From DGNJ01 sp002388905 (GTDB lineage: Bacteria; Pseudomonadota; Gammaproteobacteria; Pseudomonadales; Porticoccaceae), in the NCBI GenBank assembly GCA_036843405.1, contig DAITSJ010000021.1, positions 1 through 64,000 on the forward strand: a DNA stretch of 64,000 nt, read 5' to 3'. Made by a program: the position numbers and the translations under genes. This document shows, piece by piece, positions 28,805 through 36,220 of the stretch (position 1 is the first letter of the stretch; every line of letters begins with the position of its first letter). The notes under the pieces are model-generated. The model was not told where the DNA came from, ran no database searches, and saw only the letters and a list, made by a program, of their open reading frames with translations.

Positions 28805-29773
28805 CTATGATTCCCTGTCACTGGCACTGATAAAATCCAGAATCGGGCCCAGTTCGTTATGGATGTACCGAGGCGCCACGCACTCCTCGAGATGGCCGTC
28901 CAAGTGGCGTACGAACCGGCGCGCCGGCGGGGGCAGGGGGCGATCACCGTGACAGACCAGATACCAGTAGCTGCTCAGGGGAAACCCTTCCGCATCGACG
29001 ACAGCCAGGTTTTCGGCACCCGCGGAAATGGTGTGCTCCGACAGCACCGCCAGCCCCAGTCCCTCGCCCACGCTTAGGCGTATCACCTCGTTGCTCTCGA
29101 TCTGCATGGTGTTGGCCAGCCGGATGTCGTTGTCCCGCAACCAGCTCTCGAAAACCAGCCGGGTGGCGCTGCCGGGCTCCCGACTCAGAAATCGTTCGCC
29201 GGCCAGTTCCGAGACGGGCACCTGCCGGCGCGCCGCCGCCCAGTGCTCCTGCGGGGCGATCAGAACCAGGGGGTTGGCCAGGAAACGGCCCGCCAGGGTC
29301 TTCTCTCCAACAGGGGGATGACTGAAAAAATACAGGTCGTCGGCGTCCTGGCGATAGCGTTCGAGGACATGGCCCCGATTGCCGATATTGATGGTGATCT
29401 CCACGTTCGGGTAATCCCGGTAGAAGGGAACCAGCAGCCGTGGGAGGATATATTTGGCGGTGGTCACGACACCGATGCTGAATCGCCCCCGACTGCCCGC
29501 CCGGACCTGGTCCACGAAGTCGCCAAAATCGCTGAACCGGTTGAGCACATCCCGGGCCGCCCGGAACAACTCCTCGCCGGCCCGGGTGGGCCGCACTCCC
29601 CCGGCGCGCCCTTCCAGAATATCCGTGCCCACCGCCTCGGCGAGACGCTTGAGTTGTTGCGAGACGGTGGGCTGGGTGAGGTGGAGCCGTGCAGCGGCCC
29701 GGGAAACAGAACCGAGCCGGACCACTTCCACGTAGACCTGCAGAAGGCGGAACGAGAGATGACGAACGTTCAT
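28805..29773 (-). CDS. LysR family regulator, CbbR/CmpR-like
   Basis: Regulator of 322 residues. The N-terminal winged helix (FRLLQVYVEVVRLGSVSRAA then LHLTQPTVSQQLKRL) is followed by a periplasmic-binding-fold effector domain. The start of the effector domain (FSIGVVTTAKYILPRLLVPF) and REPGSATR closely resemble CbbR/CmpR regulators of carbon fixation and bicarbonate uptake. It is divergent from the sbtA-like transporter, with 94 bp between starts, so control of bicarbonate uptake is a reasonable inference. Confidence 0.9.
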   Translation of the reverse strand: MNVRHLSFRLLQVYVEVVRLGSVSRAAARLHLTQPTVSQQLKRLAEAVGTDILEGRAGGVRPTRAGEELFRAARDVLNRFSDFGDFVDQVRAGSRGRFSIGVVTTAKYILPRLLVPFYRDYPNVEITINIGNRGHVLERYRQDADDLYFFSHPPVGEKTLAGRFLANPLVLIAPQEHWAAARRQVPVSELAGERFLSREPGSATRLVFESWLRDNDIRLANTMQIESNEVIRLSVGEGLGLAVLSEHTISAGAENLAVVDAEGFPLSSYWYLVCHGDRPLPPPARRFVRHLDGHLEECVAPRYIHNELGPILDFISASDRES

Positions 29774-29787
29774 AGATGATTATCTAT
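29772..29787. promoter_or_regulatory. Inverted repeat at the LysR gene start (candidate operator)
   Basis: ATAGATGATTATCTAT has perfect 6-bp arms and a 4-bp centre and overlaps the LysR start codon. Dyads at this position in LysR-controlled divergent regions usually serve autoregulation plus activation of the divergent gene, but this one sits unusually close to the start codon. Confidence 0.45.
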
Positions 29788-29867
29788 AAAGTAAGAGCCA
29801 ATAATTAATTAGGCACTATATCTCAATACCATGACAATAACCCGACTTACACAACAGGAAGGGCATC

Positions 29868-30800
29868 ATGCCGGATATTGTCGTCACTTTCTTCATCCTG
29901 GGGATTATCGCCGGGATAGCGCGCTCCGACCTGCAGGTCCCCAAGGCCGCCTACGATACCCTGAGTATCCTGCTGATGCTGACCATCGGCCTCAAGGGCG
30001 GCCTGGCCCTGCACGGGCGCCTGGATATGGCGCTGGTGCCACAGCTGGCGGCTATCGCCATTCTGGGCGGGCTCATCCCCCTGGCCTGTTATCCGGTGCT
30101 GCGGCGCCTTGTTCGGCTCGATAGTGCCAACAGCGCCAGTATCGCCGCGCACTATGGCTCCGTGAGCGCCGGTACGTTCGCCGTGGCCCTTGCCTACGGC
30201 CAGTCCCGGGGTCTGGATATCGCGCCGGAAGCCACCCTCTATCTGGTGCTGATGGAACTGCCCGCCATCATTGTTGCCATCATTCTCTACCGCCGCGTGT
30301 CCGGCTCCCGGAGTGAGCTTCCGGCGGTACTCCATGAGGCCTTTACCAGCCGCGGTGTTATACTGCTCGCCGGCGGTGTACTCATCGGTTATCTGTACGG
30401 TGCCGATGGCGGCGGATCCGTGGCCCCCCTGTTCCTGACGGCTTTCAAGGGGCTGTTGGCGCTGTTTCTGCTGGAAATGGGTCTATGTACCGCCAGGTAC
30501 CTGTTCCCCTTTCCCTGGCAGCACTGGCGATTAATAGGGTTTGCCCTGGCGGCACCTTTTGTTTTAGCCTTCGCGGGCGCCGCGACCGGCCACCTGTTGG
30601 GCCTGTCGGAGGGGTCGGCGCTGATACTGGCAACCCTCACCGCCAGCGCCTCCTATATCGCGGCACCGGCGGCGATACGCGGAGCCATTAAAGAGGCCGA
30701 TATCGGTCTCGCCATGTTTGTTTCACTGGGGATAACCTTTCCGCTCAACGTCATGGTGGGCATTCCCCTTTATCACCGGCTCATCGCCTGGATGGGCTGA
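29868..30800 (+). CDS. sbtA: Sodium-dependent bicarbonate transporter, SbtA family
   Basis: Integral membrane protein of 310 residues with about ten helices. The opening FILGIIAGIARSDLQVPKAA, then LLMLTIGLKGGLAL, AAHYGSVSAGTFAVAL and YIAAPAAIRGAIKEADIG, match the SbtA/DUF897 family, whose cyanobacterial members take up bicarbonate with sodium. Family assignment is firm; substrate is inferred. A CbbR-like regulator is divergent, and purE follows after only 17 bp, so transporter and purine genes probably share a transcript. Confidence 0.87.
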   Translation: MPDIVVTFFILGIIAGIARSDLQVPKAAYDTLSILLMLTIGLKGGLALHGRLDMALVPQLAAIAILGGLIPLACYPVLRRLVRLDSANSASIAAHYGSVSAGTFAVALAYGQSRGLDIAPEATLYLVLMELPAIIVAIILYRRVSGSRSELPAVLHEAFTSRGVILLAGGVLIGYLYGADGGGSVAPLFLTAFKGLLALFLLEMGLCTARYLFPFPWQHWRLIGFALAAPFVLAFAGAATGHLLGLSEGSALILATLTASASYIAAPAAIRGAIKEADIGLAMFVSLGITFPLNVMVGIPLYHRLIAWMG

Positions 30801-30817
30801 GGTTTGTGGAGAAACCG

Positions 30818-31306
30818 ATGCAACCGAAAGTGGCCATCATCATGGGCTCGAAAAGCGACTGGCCAACCATGGAAGCCGCCGTGGAAATTCTGGACAGGCT
30901 TGGCGTTGATCATCAGGTGGAAGTGGTCTCGGCCCACCGGACACCGGACAAACTGATGAGTTTTGCCACCGGCGCCGTCGACCGCGGCCTGGAAGTCATT
31001 ATTGCCGGCGCCGGCGGTGCCGCCCACCTGCCGGGCATGATCGCCGCCAAGACCCGCCTGCCGGTGCTGGGTGTGCCCGTGCAAAGCAAGGCCCTCAACG
31101 GGCTGGACAGCCTTCTGTCCATCGTCCAGATGCCCAGGGGCGTCGCCGTGGGCACCCTCGCCATCGGCACCTCGGGCGCCTTCAATGCCGGGCTCCTGGC
31201 CGCCCAGATACTGGCCAACAGCGACACCGAGCTCGCCGCGCGTCTGGACAGTTTCCGCCGCCAGCAGACCGAGGCCGTTCTCGACAATCCGGACCCCAGG
31301 CAGTGA
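30818..31306 (+). CDS. purE: 5-(carboxyamino)imidazole ribonucleotide mutase
   Basis: Class I PurE of 162 residues converting N5-CAIR to CAIR in purine synthesis. Conserved motifs are GSKSDWPTM, SAHRTPD (with the catalytic histidine), AGAGGAAHLPGM and GVPVQSKALNGLDSLLSIVQMP. The ATG at 30818 is preferred over a GTG 12 bp earlier because GGAG lies in between. It overlaps purK by 4 bp. Confidence 0.96.
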   Translation: MQPKVAIIMGSKSDWPTMEAAVEILDRLGVDHQVEVVSAHRTPDKLMSFATGAVDRGLEVIIAGAGGAAHLPGMIAAKTRLPVLGVPVQSKALNGLDSLLSIVQMPRGVAVGTLAIGTSGAFNAGLLAAQILANSDTELAARLDSFRRQQTEAVLDNPDPRQ

Positions 31307-32382
31307 GCACCATCTGGGTACTCGGCAATGGGCAGTTGGGTGCCATGATGCGCCATGCCGGCCTGCCCCTGGCTATGGATGTACGGCCGGTGAGCTTTGC
31401 GCCCGAGGCTCCGGTGCCCGATATGGCGCCGGATGATCTGGTTACCGCGGAGATCGAGCACTGGCCCGAGACCGACGCCACCCGTCGCCTCGCCGATCAT
31501 CCCAATTTCGTCAATCGTCCGGTTTTTGGCCGCCTGGCGGACCGCCTGCCCCAGAAACAGCTCCTCGATGATCTGGCTATCGACACAGCCCCATGGCGTG
31601 CGGTGGATACAACCCTGGATTGCCACACGCTTTTCCGGGAACTGGGGGACAGGGTCCTGCTCAAGCGCCGCCGCGGGGGTTACGACGGCAAGGGACAGTC
31701 ATGGCTGGACCCTCGGGAAGGAACCATTCCCGACGACTGGCGCGGCGCCGCCATTGCCGAACGCGGAATCCCCTTCGACGAGGAGCTCTCCTTGGTGGGA
31801 GCCCGGGATCGCCAGGGCCGCCTGTATTTTTATCCTCTTGCCCTGAACCTCCATGTGGGCGGCCCTCTGCATGCCTCCCTGGCGGGCCTGGACCGCCTTG
31901 CCCCCCTTCAACAGCAGGCCGAAACCATGCTCGGCCGGATTCTCGGGGAACTGGACTACGTGGGCGTGATGGCAATGGAATGCTTCCGCCTCGGCGAACG
32001 GCTCATGGTTAACGAACTGGCGCCCCGGGTGCACAACAGCGGCCACTGGACCCAGGCCGGCGCCAGCATCAGCCAGTTTGAACTGCACCTGCGCGCGGTG
32101 GCGGGCCTGCCCATGGCCACCCCGGCGGTAAAAGGCCCGACTGTCATGATCAATCTCCTGGGCACCGACCGCAACGACGCCTGGCTGAGCATTCCCCAGG
32201 CCGAGCTCTACTGGTACGGCAAGACAGTCCGGCCGGGGCGCAAGGTCGGACACATCAATTTTTGCTCAGGTGGCCGGGCGTCCCTGGAGTCGCCATTATC
32301 GGCTCTGCGCGACCTGTTGCCCGACCGCTACGGCCGGGTCATTGACTGGGTGCGGGACAACCTGAAAGGGGAAGCCGCCTGA
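31303..32382 (+). CDS. purK: 5-(carboxyamino)imidazole ribonucleotide synthase
   Basis: ATP-grasp enzyme of 359 residues that carboxylates AIR using ATP and bicarbonate. Seen: the N-terminal WVLGNGQLGAMM, the ATP-binding LLKRRRGGYDGKGQSW, the metal-binding VMAMECF and ELAPRVHNSGHWTQ. GTG start overlapping the purE stop (GTGA). Its substrate bicarbonate links it to the transporter gene two places upstream. Confidence 0.96.
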   Translation: MSTIWVLGNGQLGAMMRHAGLPLAMDVRPVSFAPEAPVPDMAPDDLVTAEIEHWPETDATRRLADHPNFVNRPVFGRLADRLPQKQLLDDLAIDTAPWRAVDTTLDCHTLFRELGDRVLLKRRRGGYDGKGQSWLDPREGTIPDDWRGAAIAERGIPFDEELSLVGARDRQGRLYFYPLALNLHVGGPLHASLAGLDRLAPLQQQAETMLGRILGELDYVGVMAMECFRLGERLMVNELAPRVHNSGHWTQAGASISQFELHLRAVAGLPMATPAVKGPTVMINLLGTDRNDAWLSIPQAELYWYGKTVRPGRKVGHINFCSGGRASLESPLSALRDLLPDRYGRVIDWVRDNLKGEAA

Positions 32383-32488
32383 AGGATTTCCTTGATGGCA
32401 GCCAAGGCGTTCATTAAGCTGGAACGAATCAGTCGCGCAATGACTCCAGTGGCATTACACTAAAGACATAAGACATAGGAGGTAACAG

Positions 32489-33289
32489 GTGGCCGAAAGA
32501 GAAAACCTGCTGGTTGTGGTCGACCCCACGGCCGAGAATTTCCCCATCATCGACCGGGTTGTCAGTATCGCCAAGTACTTTCCCGACAACCCGCCCAAGG
32601 TAACCATCATGACCGCGGTGGATTACAGCCACGTGGATCCGGCCGCCACCAACGAGGCCGTCTACCGGGACGACGAATGGATCAAATCTCTGGCCGCACC
32701 GCTTCTCGAACTTGATATTGACCTCTCCCTGCGAATTTCGTGGAGCCAGGACTGGGCCGATTCGATCATGTATTCCGCCGAGAAAGTAGGGGCTACCTCC
32801 ATCCTTTTGCCCCACCCAGGCCAGGAAGGGCGCCAGAAACTCAGCGATGAATTCTGGTATCTGGTGCGCAACGCCCAGCTCCCAATCGCCCTGTTCCAGT
32901 CCACCCGCACACCCGAGAAAAAGCCAATTGTGGTGGCCATGGACGTTCGGGACGAAAAAATCTCGGACCTGAACAAACGCATACTGGATTTCGGCAAGCT
33001 CGCCGGAAGCGAGTACGGATCATCGGTGCACCTGGTTCACGTCTATCAGGATTCCATGCAATACCCGGACCGGGCCAGGATCGTGGAGAAAACGGGCCTG
33101 CCCAATGAAAACATCCACTTCAAAATGGGCGATATCGGCGAGAAACTGGCGGAAGTGGTGGGCGAAATCGGGGCCGGCATGGTGGTCATCGGCGCCACCC
33201 GCCGCAGCGGTATACGCGCCGCGCTGCGAGGTCGCAAGATCAACAACATTATGCAGACCATCGACCACGATCTGGTGGTCATTGTATAG
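32489..33289 (+). CDS. Tandem universal stress protein (UspE-like)
   Basis: Cytoplasmic protein of 266 residues made of two Usp-like halves (about 1-135 and 140-266). The second ends with GMVVIGATRRSGIRAALRG and HDLVVIV, close to the Usp nucleotide-binding signature G-2x-G-9x-G(S/T); the first half is more divergent. GTG start with strong AGGAGG (32477-32482) 6 bp upstream. It stands alone between purK and a transporter. Confidence 0.85.
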   Translation: MAERENLLVVVDPTAENFPIIDRVVSIAKYFPDNPPKVTIMTAVDYSHVDPAATNEAVYRDDEWIKSLAAPLLELDIDLSLRISWSQDWADSIMYSAEKVGATSILLPHPGQEGRQKLSDEFWYLVRNAQLPIALFQSTRTPEKKPIVVAMDVRDEKISDLNKRILDFGKLAGSEYGSSVHLVHVYQDSMQYPDRARIVEKTGLPNENIHFKMGDIGEKLAEVVGEIGAGMVVIGATRRSGIRAALRGRKINNIMQTIDHDLVVIV

Positions 33290-33386
33290 GGCATTCTGAC
33301 GGGAAGGGATCCGGACGTTGGCCGGATTTCCCTGGCCCGCATAACCCGTCACCCTCGTTCACCGGCAACAAGGCGACGGCAAAGTC

Positions 33387-34733
33387 TTGCTGAAACAACG
33401 AGAACAATTCACCTCCCGACTGGGCTTTGTGCTCGCCGCCGCCGGCTCCGCCGTGGGGCTTGGCAATATCTGGGGCTTCCCCACCAATACCGCCAATGGC
33501 GGCGGTGCCGCCTTCGTGCTCATCTACCTGGTGCTGGCCTTTACCCTGGCCTATCCGGCCCTGATGGCGGAACTCACCATCGGCCGCCACACAAGGGCCA
33601 ATATCGTCACCGCCCTGCAGGGGCTGTCACCCCGCCCCGGCGTGCGACTGACCGGGCGACTCGTGGGCAGTTACGGCATCCTGGTGGCCAGCCTGATTCT
33701 CTGCTTCTATTCCCTGGTGGCCGGCTGGATGGCCGCTAACCTTGCCTCATCAGGCGCCGCCCTGGCCGGACTCGACCGTCCCGCCGCCTGGCTGGCCAGG
33801 GACGGCGTGCCCCGCAATCTCCTGTTCGCCGGCCTGTTTTCCCTGATCACCGCCGGCGTCGTCAGCGAGGGCGTGAAGCACGGCATCGAGCGCTGGTCCT
33901 CCCGGCTGATGCCCACCCTGGTGGCATTGCTGGTGGCGCTAATAGGCTATGTGCTGACCCGGGACGGCGCCATTGCCGGCCTGACCGTGTATCTGTTGCC
34001 GGACTTCGCCCGTATAAGCTCCACGCTGGTGATCAGTGCGCTGGGGCAGGCCTTTTTCTCCCTGTCACTGGGCGTGGGCACCATGCTGGTTTACGGCTCC
34101 TACATCCGCGAGGGGGACAGCCTGCCGGCCACCGGGGCGATTGTAACGCTGGTGGATATCGGTGTGGCTTTCCTCGCCGGCCTGCTGATCATTCCGGCCA
34201 TGTTCGCTGGCCGGGAACTGGGCGTGGAAATCTATGCCAACGGACAACTCCAGGCTGGCCCGGACCTGATATTCCGGGTGTTGCCGGCCCTGTTCGATTC
34301 GATGGGGCCACTGGGCAACGGGGTGGCAACGGCCTTCTTCGCTCTGATGACCATAGCCGCTCTGACTTCCTCCATTTCAATGCTCGAGGTGCCCGTCGCC
34401 TTGGCCACCGAGACCACGTCTCTGAACCGTAAAACCGCTGCCTGGCTGGTGGGGGGAATTATCTTCGCGGGAACAGCGACGATCGCGGTATTTTTCGATC
34501 CGCTTTTCGGCGCCGTGGTGACACTGACCACGGAATTCAGCCAACCACTGCTCGGCATTGCCCTGTGTCTGTTCGCCGGCTGGGCATTCAACCGAAACGC
34601 CCTTCTGGAAGAGATCCGGGCCGGGAACCCCGGTGCGCAAAAGACCCTGTTCTGGAAGGTCTGGCCCACCTACGTGCGCTATTTTTGCCCGCTGTTGATC
34701 GCCACGGTCTTTGTCCAGGCTATTTTTCTTTAG
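33387..34733 (+). CDS. Sodium-dependent transporter, NSS/SNF family
   Basis: LeuT-type symporter of 448 residues with about 11-12 helices. The sodium and substrate site of helix 1 is clear (FVLAAAGSAVGLGNIWGFP), followed by GGGAAFVLIYLVLAF. It probably takes up an amino acid or related amine. There is no ATG before helix 1, so a TTG at 33387 (MLKQREQFTS) is the likely start, with only a weak AAGG upstream. Confidence 0.88.
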   Translation: MLKQREQFTSRLGFVLAAAGSAVGLGNIWGFPTNTANGGGAAFVLIYLVLAFTLAYPALMAELTIGRHTRANIVTALQGLSPRPGVRLTGRLVGSYGILVASLILCFYSLVAGWMAANLASSGAALAGLDRPAAWLARDGVPRNLLFAGLFSLITAGVVSEGVKHGIERWSSRLMPTLVALLVALIGYVLTRDGAIAGLTVYLLPDFARISSTLVISALGQAFFSLSLGVGTMLVYGSYIREGDSLPATGAIVTLVDIGVAFLAGLLIIPAMFAGRELGVEIYANGQLQAGPDLIFRVLPALFDSMGPLGNGVATAFFALMTIAALTSSISMLEVPVALATETTSLNRKTAAWLVGGIIFAGTATIAVFFDPLFGAVVTLTTEFSQPLLGIALCLFAGWAFNRNALLEEIRAGNPGAQKTLFWKVWPTYVRYFCPLLIATVFVQAIFL

Positions 34734-34751
34734 GGCCTGTTAACCCGATTG

Positions 34752-35312
34752 TTAGAGCCAGCGACTGTTCTTCGAGAACTGTCCGCGCAGGAATTCCATC
34801 TGGTCGCCAAGGATACGGCGCGAATTGATCAGCGCCAGGTATTCTGCATTGTTGGGCCTGTAGGGCAGCGCCACCAGATCCAGCGCGATATCCTCAAGCA
34901 GGAAATTGGCCTTGTGCTGGTTGCATCGCCGGCAGGCGGCAACCACGTTTTCCCAGCGATCCGTTCCACCCCGGGATACCGGCACGATGTGGTCCCGGGT
35001 GAGCTGTGCTGCCGGGAACTGACCGGCGCAGTACATGCACATGAAGCGGTCCCGTGCGAACAAGGCGGGATTGCTCAACGGGTAAGAGGTGCGCGGCCGG
35101 GCCAACTGCTCCCCACCACAGGCGATAATACTCGGCAAGTCCACCACGGTGCGCTCGCCGCTGAAGCGGGAAATGCCTCCCCGTACCCGCTGCACCACAT
35201 CCCCCAGGCTCCACACCACCAGCTCTCTGGCATAGAGACAGACCGCGCTCTGCCAATCGAGCCATTCGATGGGCTGTCCCGCCAGATTAAGTCTGAGAAT
35301 TTTCGGTGTCAT
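34752..35312 (-). CDS. HNH endonuclease family protein
   Basis: Protein of 186 residues with a zinc-finger HNH domain: C92 and C95 (CMYC), the catalytic DHIVPVSRGG (D107-H108), N122 (ENVVAACRRC) and C127/C130, then K134. The N-terminal 85 residues are a domain commonly found in these free-standing bacterial HNH proteins, whose role is not established. No methylase adjoins it, so it is not an obvious restriction enzyme. The terminator at 35349-35380 lies just upstream on its strand. Confidence 0.88.
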   Translation of the reverse strand: MTPKILRLNLAGQPIEWLDWQSAVCLYARELVVWSLGDVVQRVRGGISRFSGERTVVDLPSIIACGGEQLARPRTSYPLSNPALFARDRFMCMYCAGQFPAAQLTRDHIVPVSRGGTDRWENVVAACRRCNQHKANFLLEDIALDLVALPYRPNNAEYLALINSRRILGDQMEFLRGQFSKNSRWL

Positions 35313-35348
35313 CGCGCTTACCCCAACCCCGACAAAACACGCCCAAAC

Positions 35349-35380
35349 AAAAAACCCCCGTCAGCGAATACTGACAGGGG
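35349..35380 (-). terminator. Intrinsic terminator upstream of the HNH gene
   Basis: On the minus strand, CCCCUGUCAG, loop UAUUCG, CUGACGGGGG form a 10-bp stem with one G-U pair, followed by six U. It works only on the minus strand, since the other side has no T tract. Confidence 0.88.
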
Positions 35381-35510
35381 CTCTTGACGCTTTGAAGACA
35401 GGTCTTTGCTCCGGCAGCCCGGGAACTCGACGTGCATGGTCGCCGGATGACGCGGCCTGGTCTGAATAAGGCTTTTGAAGGCGGCTCTCCCCCACACAAC
35501 GAAGCACTTT
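35349..35510 (-). ncRNA. Candidate small RNA or attenuated leader upstream of the HNH gene
   Basis: A predicted transcript of about 160 nt starts near 35510, downstream of a good promoter (35517-35545), and ends at a strong intrinsic terminator. It contains no convincing reading frame: the one open frame runs straight through the terminator. It may be an independent sRNA, or a leader with a terminator that controls the HNH gene 37 bp further on. I do not recognise a known RNA family. Confidence 0.5.
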
Positions 35511-35516
35511 GACGAC

Positions 35517-35545
35517 ATCATTCAACAAGCCGCTGGCCCTGTCAA
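35517..35545 (-). promoter_or_regulatory. Promoter of the second candidate RNA
   Basis: On the minus strand, a perfect -35 TTGACA (35540-35545), 17-bp spacer and AATGAT -10 (35517-35522). A start near 35510 is predicted. Confidence 0.65.
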
Positions 35546-35665
35546 CCGGCAACTTAGGGCAATGGTTCGGGGGGCTGCCTGCTTACCAGGGGACGTTCCT
35601 CCGGATTGTGGTCACGCCTGCGGATTGCGGCCAAGTGGGGAGAGGGGGGATAACCCTGGGGAATC

Positions 35666-35704
35666 AAAAAAAATAAACGCCCCTCCACATCATGCAGAGG
35701 GGCG
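35666..35704 (-). terminator. Intrinsic terminator of the Rsm-like RNA
   Basis: On the minus strand, an 8-bp GC-rich stem CGCCCCUC / GAGGGGCG (35678-35704) with an 11-nt loop is followed by UUUAUUUUUUUU. Confidence 0.93.
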
Positions 35705-35824
35705 CAAAGCAGTATAGAAAGGTGTTGCTCTAACCCTGAACAACTGATCCACCATCGTCCCTGAGCCCAACATCCTTATTGTTCCCTGGTGGTGGTGCAC
35801 GTCCCTGCGCATTAGCATCCATGC
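35668..35824 (-). ncRNA. CsrB/RsmZ-type CsrA-sequestering small RNA (candidate)
   Basis: Predicted RNA of about 157 nt with six GGA motifs: AUGGAUG, CAGGGAC, CAGGGAAC, AAGGAUG, CAGGGAC and GUGGAUC. Several lie in hairpin loops: GCA-UGGA-UGC at the very 5' end (35815-35824), UGCGC-AGGGAC-GUGCA (35796-35811) and AACA-AUAAGGA-UGUU (35769-35783). The last is enclosed in a longer CCACC/GGUGG stem (35749-35792). CsrA/RsmA binds GGA in loops, so this RNA should titrate that translational repressor. It has a TATATT -10, a GacA box about 66 bp upstream and a strong terminator. No reading frame of note. Family membership is inferred from architecture, not from alignment. Confidence 0.82.
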
Positions 35825-35831
35825 AGGAGAC

Positions 35832-35837
35832 AATATA
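35832..35837 (-). promoter_or_regulatory. -10 element of the Rsm-like RNA
   Basis: TATATT on the minus strand, with a predicted start near 35824. The -35 position at 17-bp spacing reads TAGTCT, a poor match, consistent with dependence on an activator. Confidence 0.6.
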
Positions 35838-35881
35838 CCCCCGCCCAGGCAAGGAGACTATTAGGAAATAACGGTTTTTTG

Positions 35882-35899
35882 TGTAGGATATTTCTTACA
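35882..35899 (-). promoter_or_regulatory. GacA box (upstream activating sequence)
   Basis: TGTAGGATATTTCTTACA matches the GacA consensus TGTAAG-N6-CTTACA at 11 of 12 defined positions. It is centred about 66 bp upstream of the predicted start of the Rsm-like RNA, the spacing used by rsmY/rsmZ-type promoters. It also lies just upstream of the xseB promoter on the other strand. Confidence 0.82.
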
Positions 35900-35915
35900 C
35901 CATCAAATCTGCCGA

Positions 35916-35945
35916 TTGACCGTTGCCCTCGCCGTGGGGTAGTGT
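35916..35945 (+). promoter_or_regulatory. Candidate promoter of xseB-ispA
   Basis: TTGACC (35916-35921), 18-bp spacer, TAGTGT (35940-35945), about 30 bp before the xseB GTG. It is divergent from the Rsm-like RNA promoter. Confidence 0.5.
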
Positions 35946-35974
35946 TTCACCGAATCAAAAGGAGCTTTCCCGCC

Positions 35975-36220
35975 GTGGCGACCCGCAAAAAAGCCGTGGA
36001 TTTTGAAGAAAACCTGTCGCGCCTTGAGGATCTTGTCGATGCCCTGGAGTCGGGCGACCTGAGTCTGGAGGAATCCCTCAAGGCCTTCGAAAACGGCATC
36101 AAGATGACCCGTGAATGCCAGAGCGCGCTCAAACAGGCGGAACAGAGAGTCGAGGTTTTGACCCGCACGGGCGACGGAAAGATGGAAACCGCCCCATTCG
36201 ACGACCTCGCCAGCGAGTAA
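35975..36220 (+). CDS. xseB: Exodeoxyribonuclease VII small subunit
   Basis: Small subunit (81 residues) of the single-strand exonuclease VII. The conserved core DFEENLSRLEDLVDALESGD and SLEESLKAFENGIKMTRECQ is present. GTG start with AAGGAG about 10 bp upstream; longer readings add nothing conserved. Stop and ispA start overlap by one base (TAATG). The large subunit xseA is elsewhere, as usual. Confidence 0.95.
   Translation: MATRKKAVDFEENLSRLEDLVDALESGDLSLEESLKAFENGIKMTRECQSALKQAEQRVEVLTRTGDGKMETAPFDDLASE

Noticed and set aside
34752..35312. Restriction-modification or defence system at the HNH gene
   Set aside because: No methylase, ATPase or other defence partner lies next to it; the neighbours are a transporter and non-coding DNA.
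35318..35552. Short open frames on the minus strand across the second RNA
   Set aside because: They run through the intrinsic terminator and show no domain, so they are not credible genes.
35575..35650. SRP RNA or RNase P RNA resemblance in a GGAGGAACGTCC stretch
   Set aside because: Only a few bases resemble the conserved core of RNase P RNA or 4.5S RNA, and the rest of both structures is missing.
35668..35824. 6S RNA as an alternative identity for the small RNA
   Set aside because: There is no long closing stem with a central bubble. The repeated GGA loops, GacA box and intrinsic terminator fit the Rsm class better.
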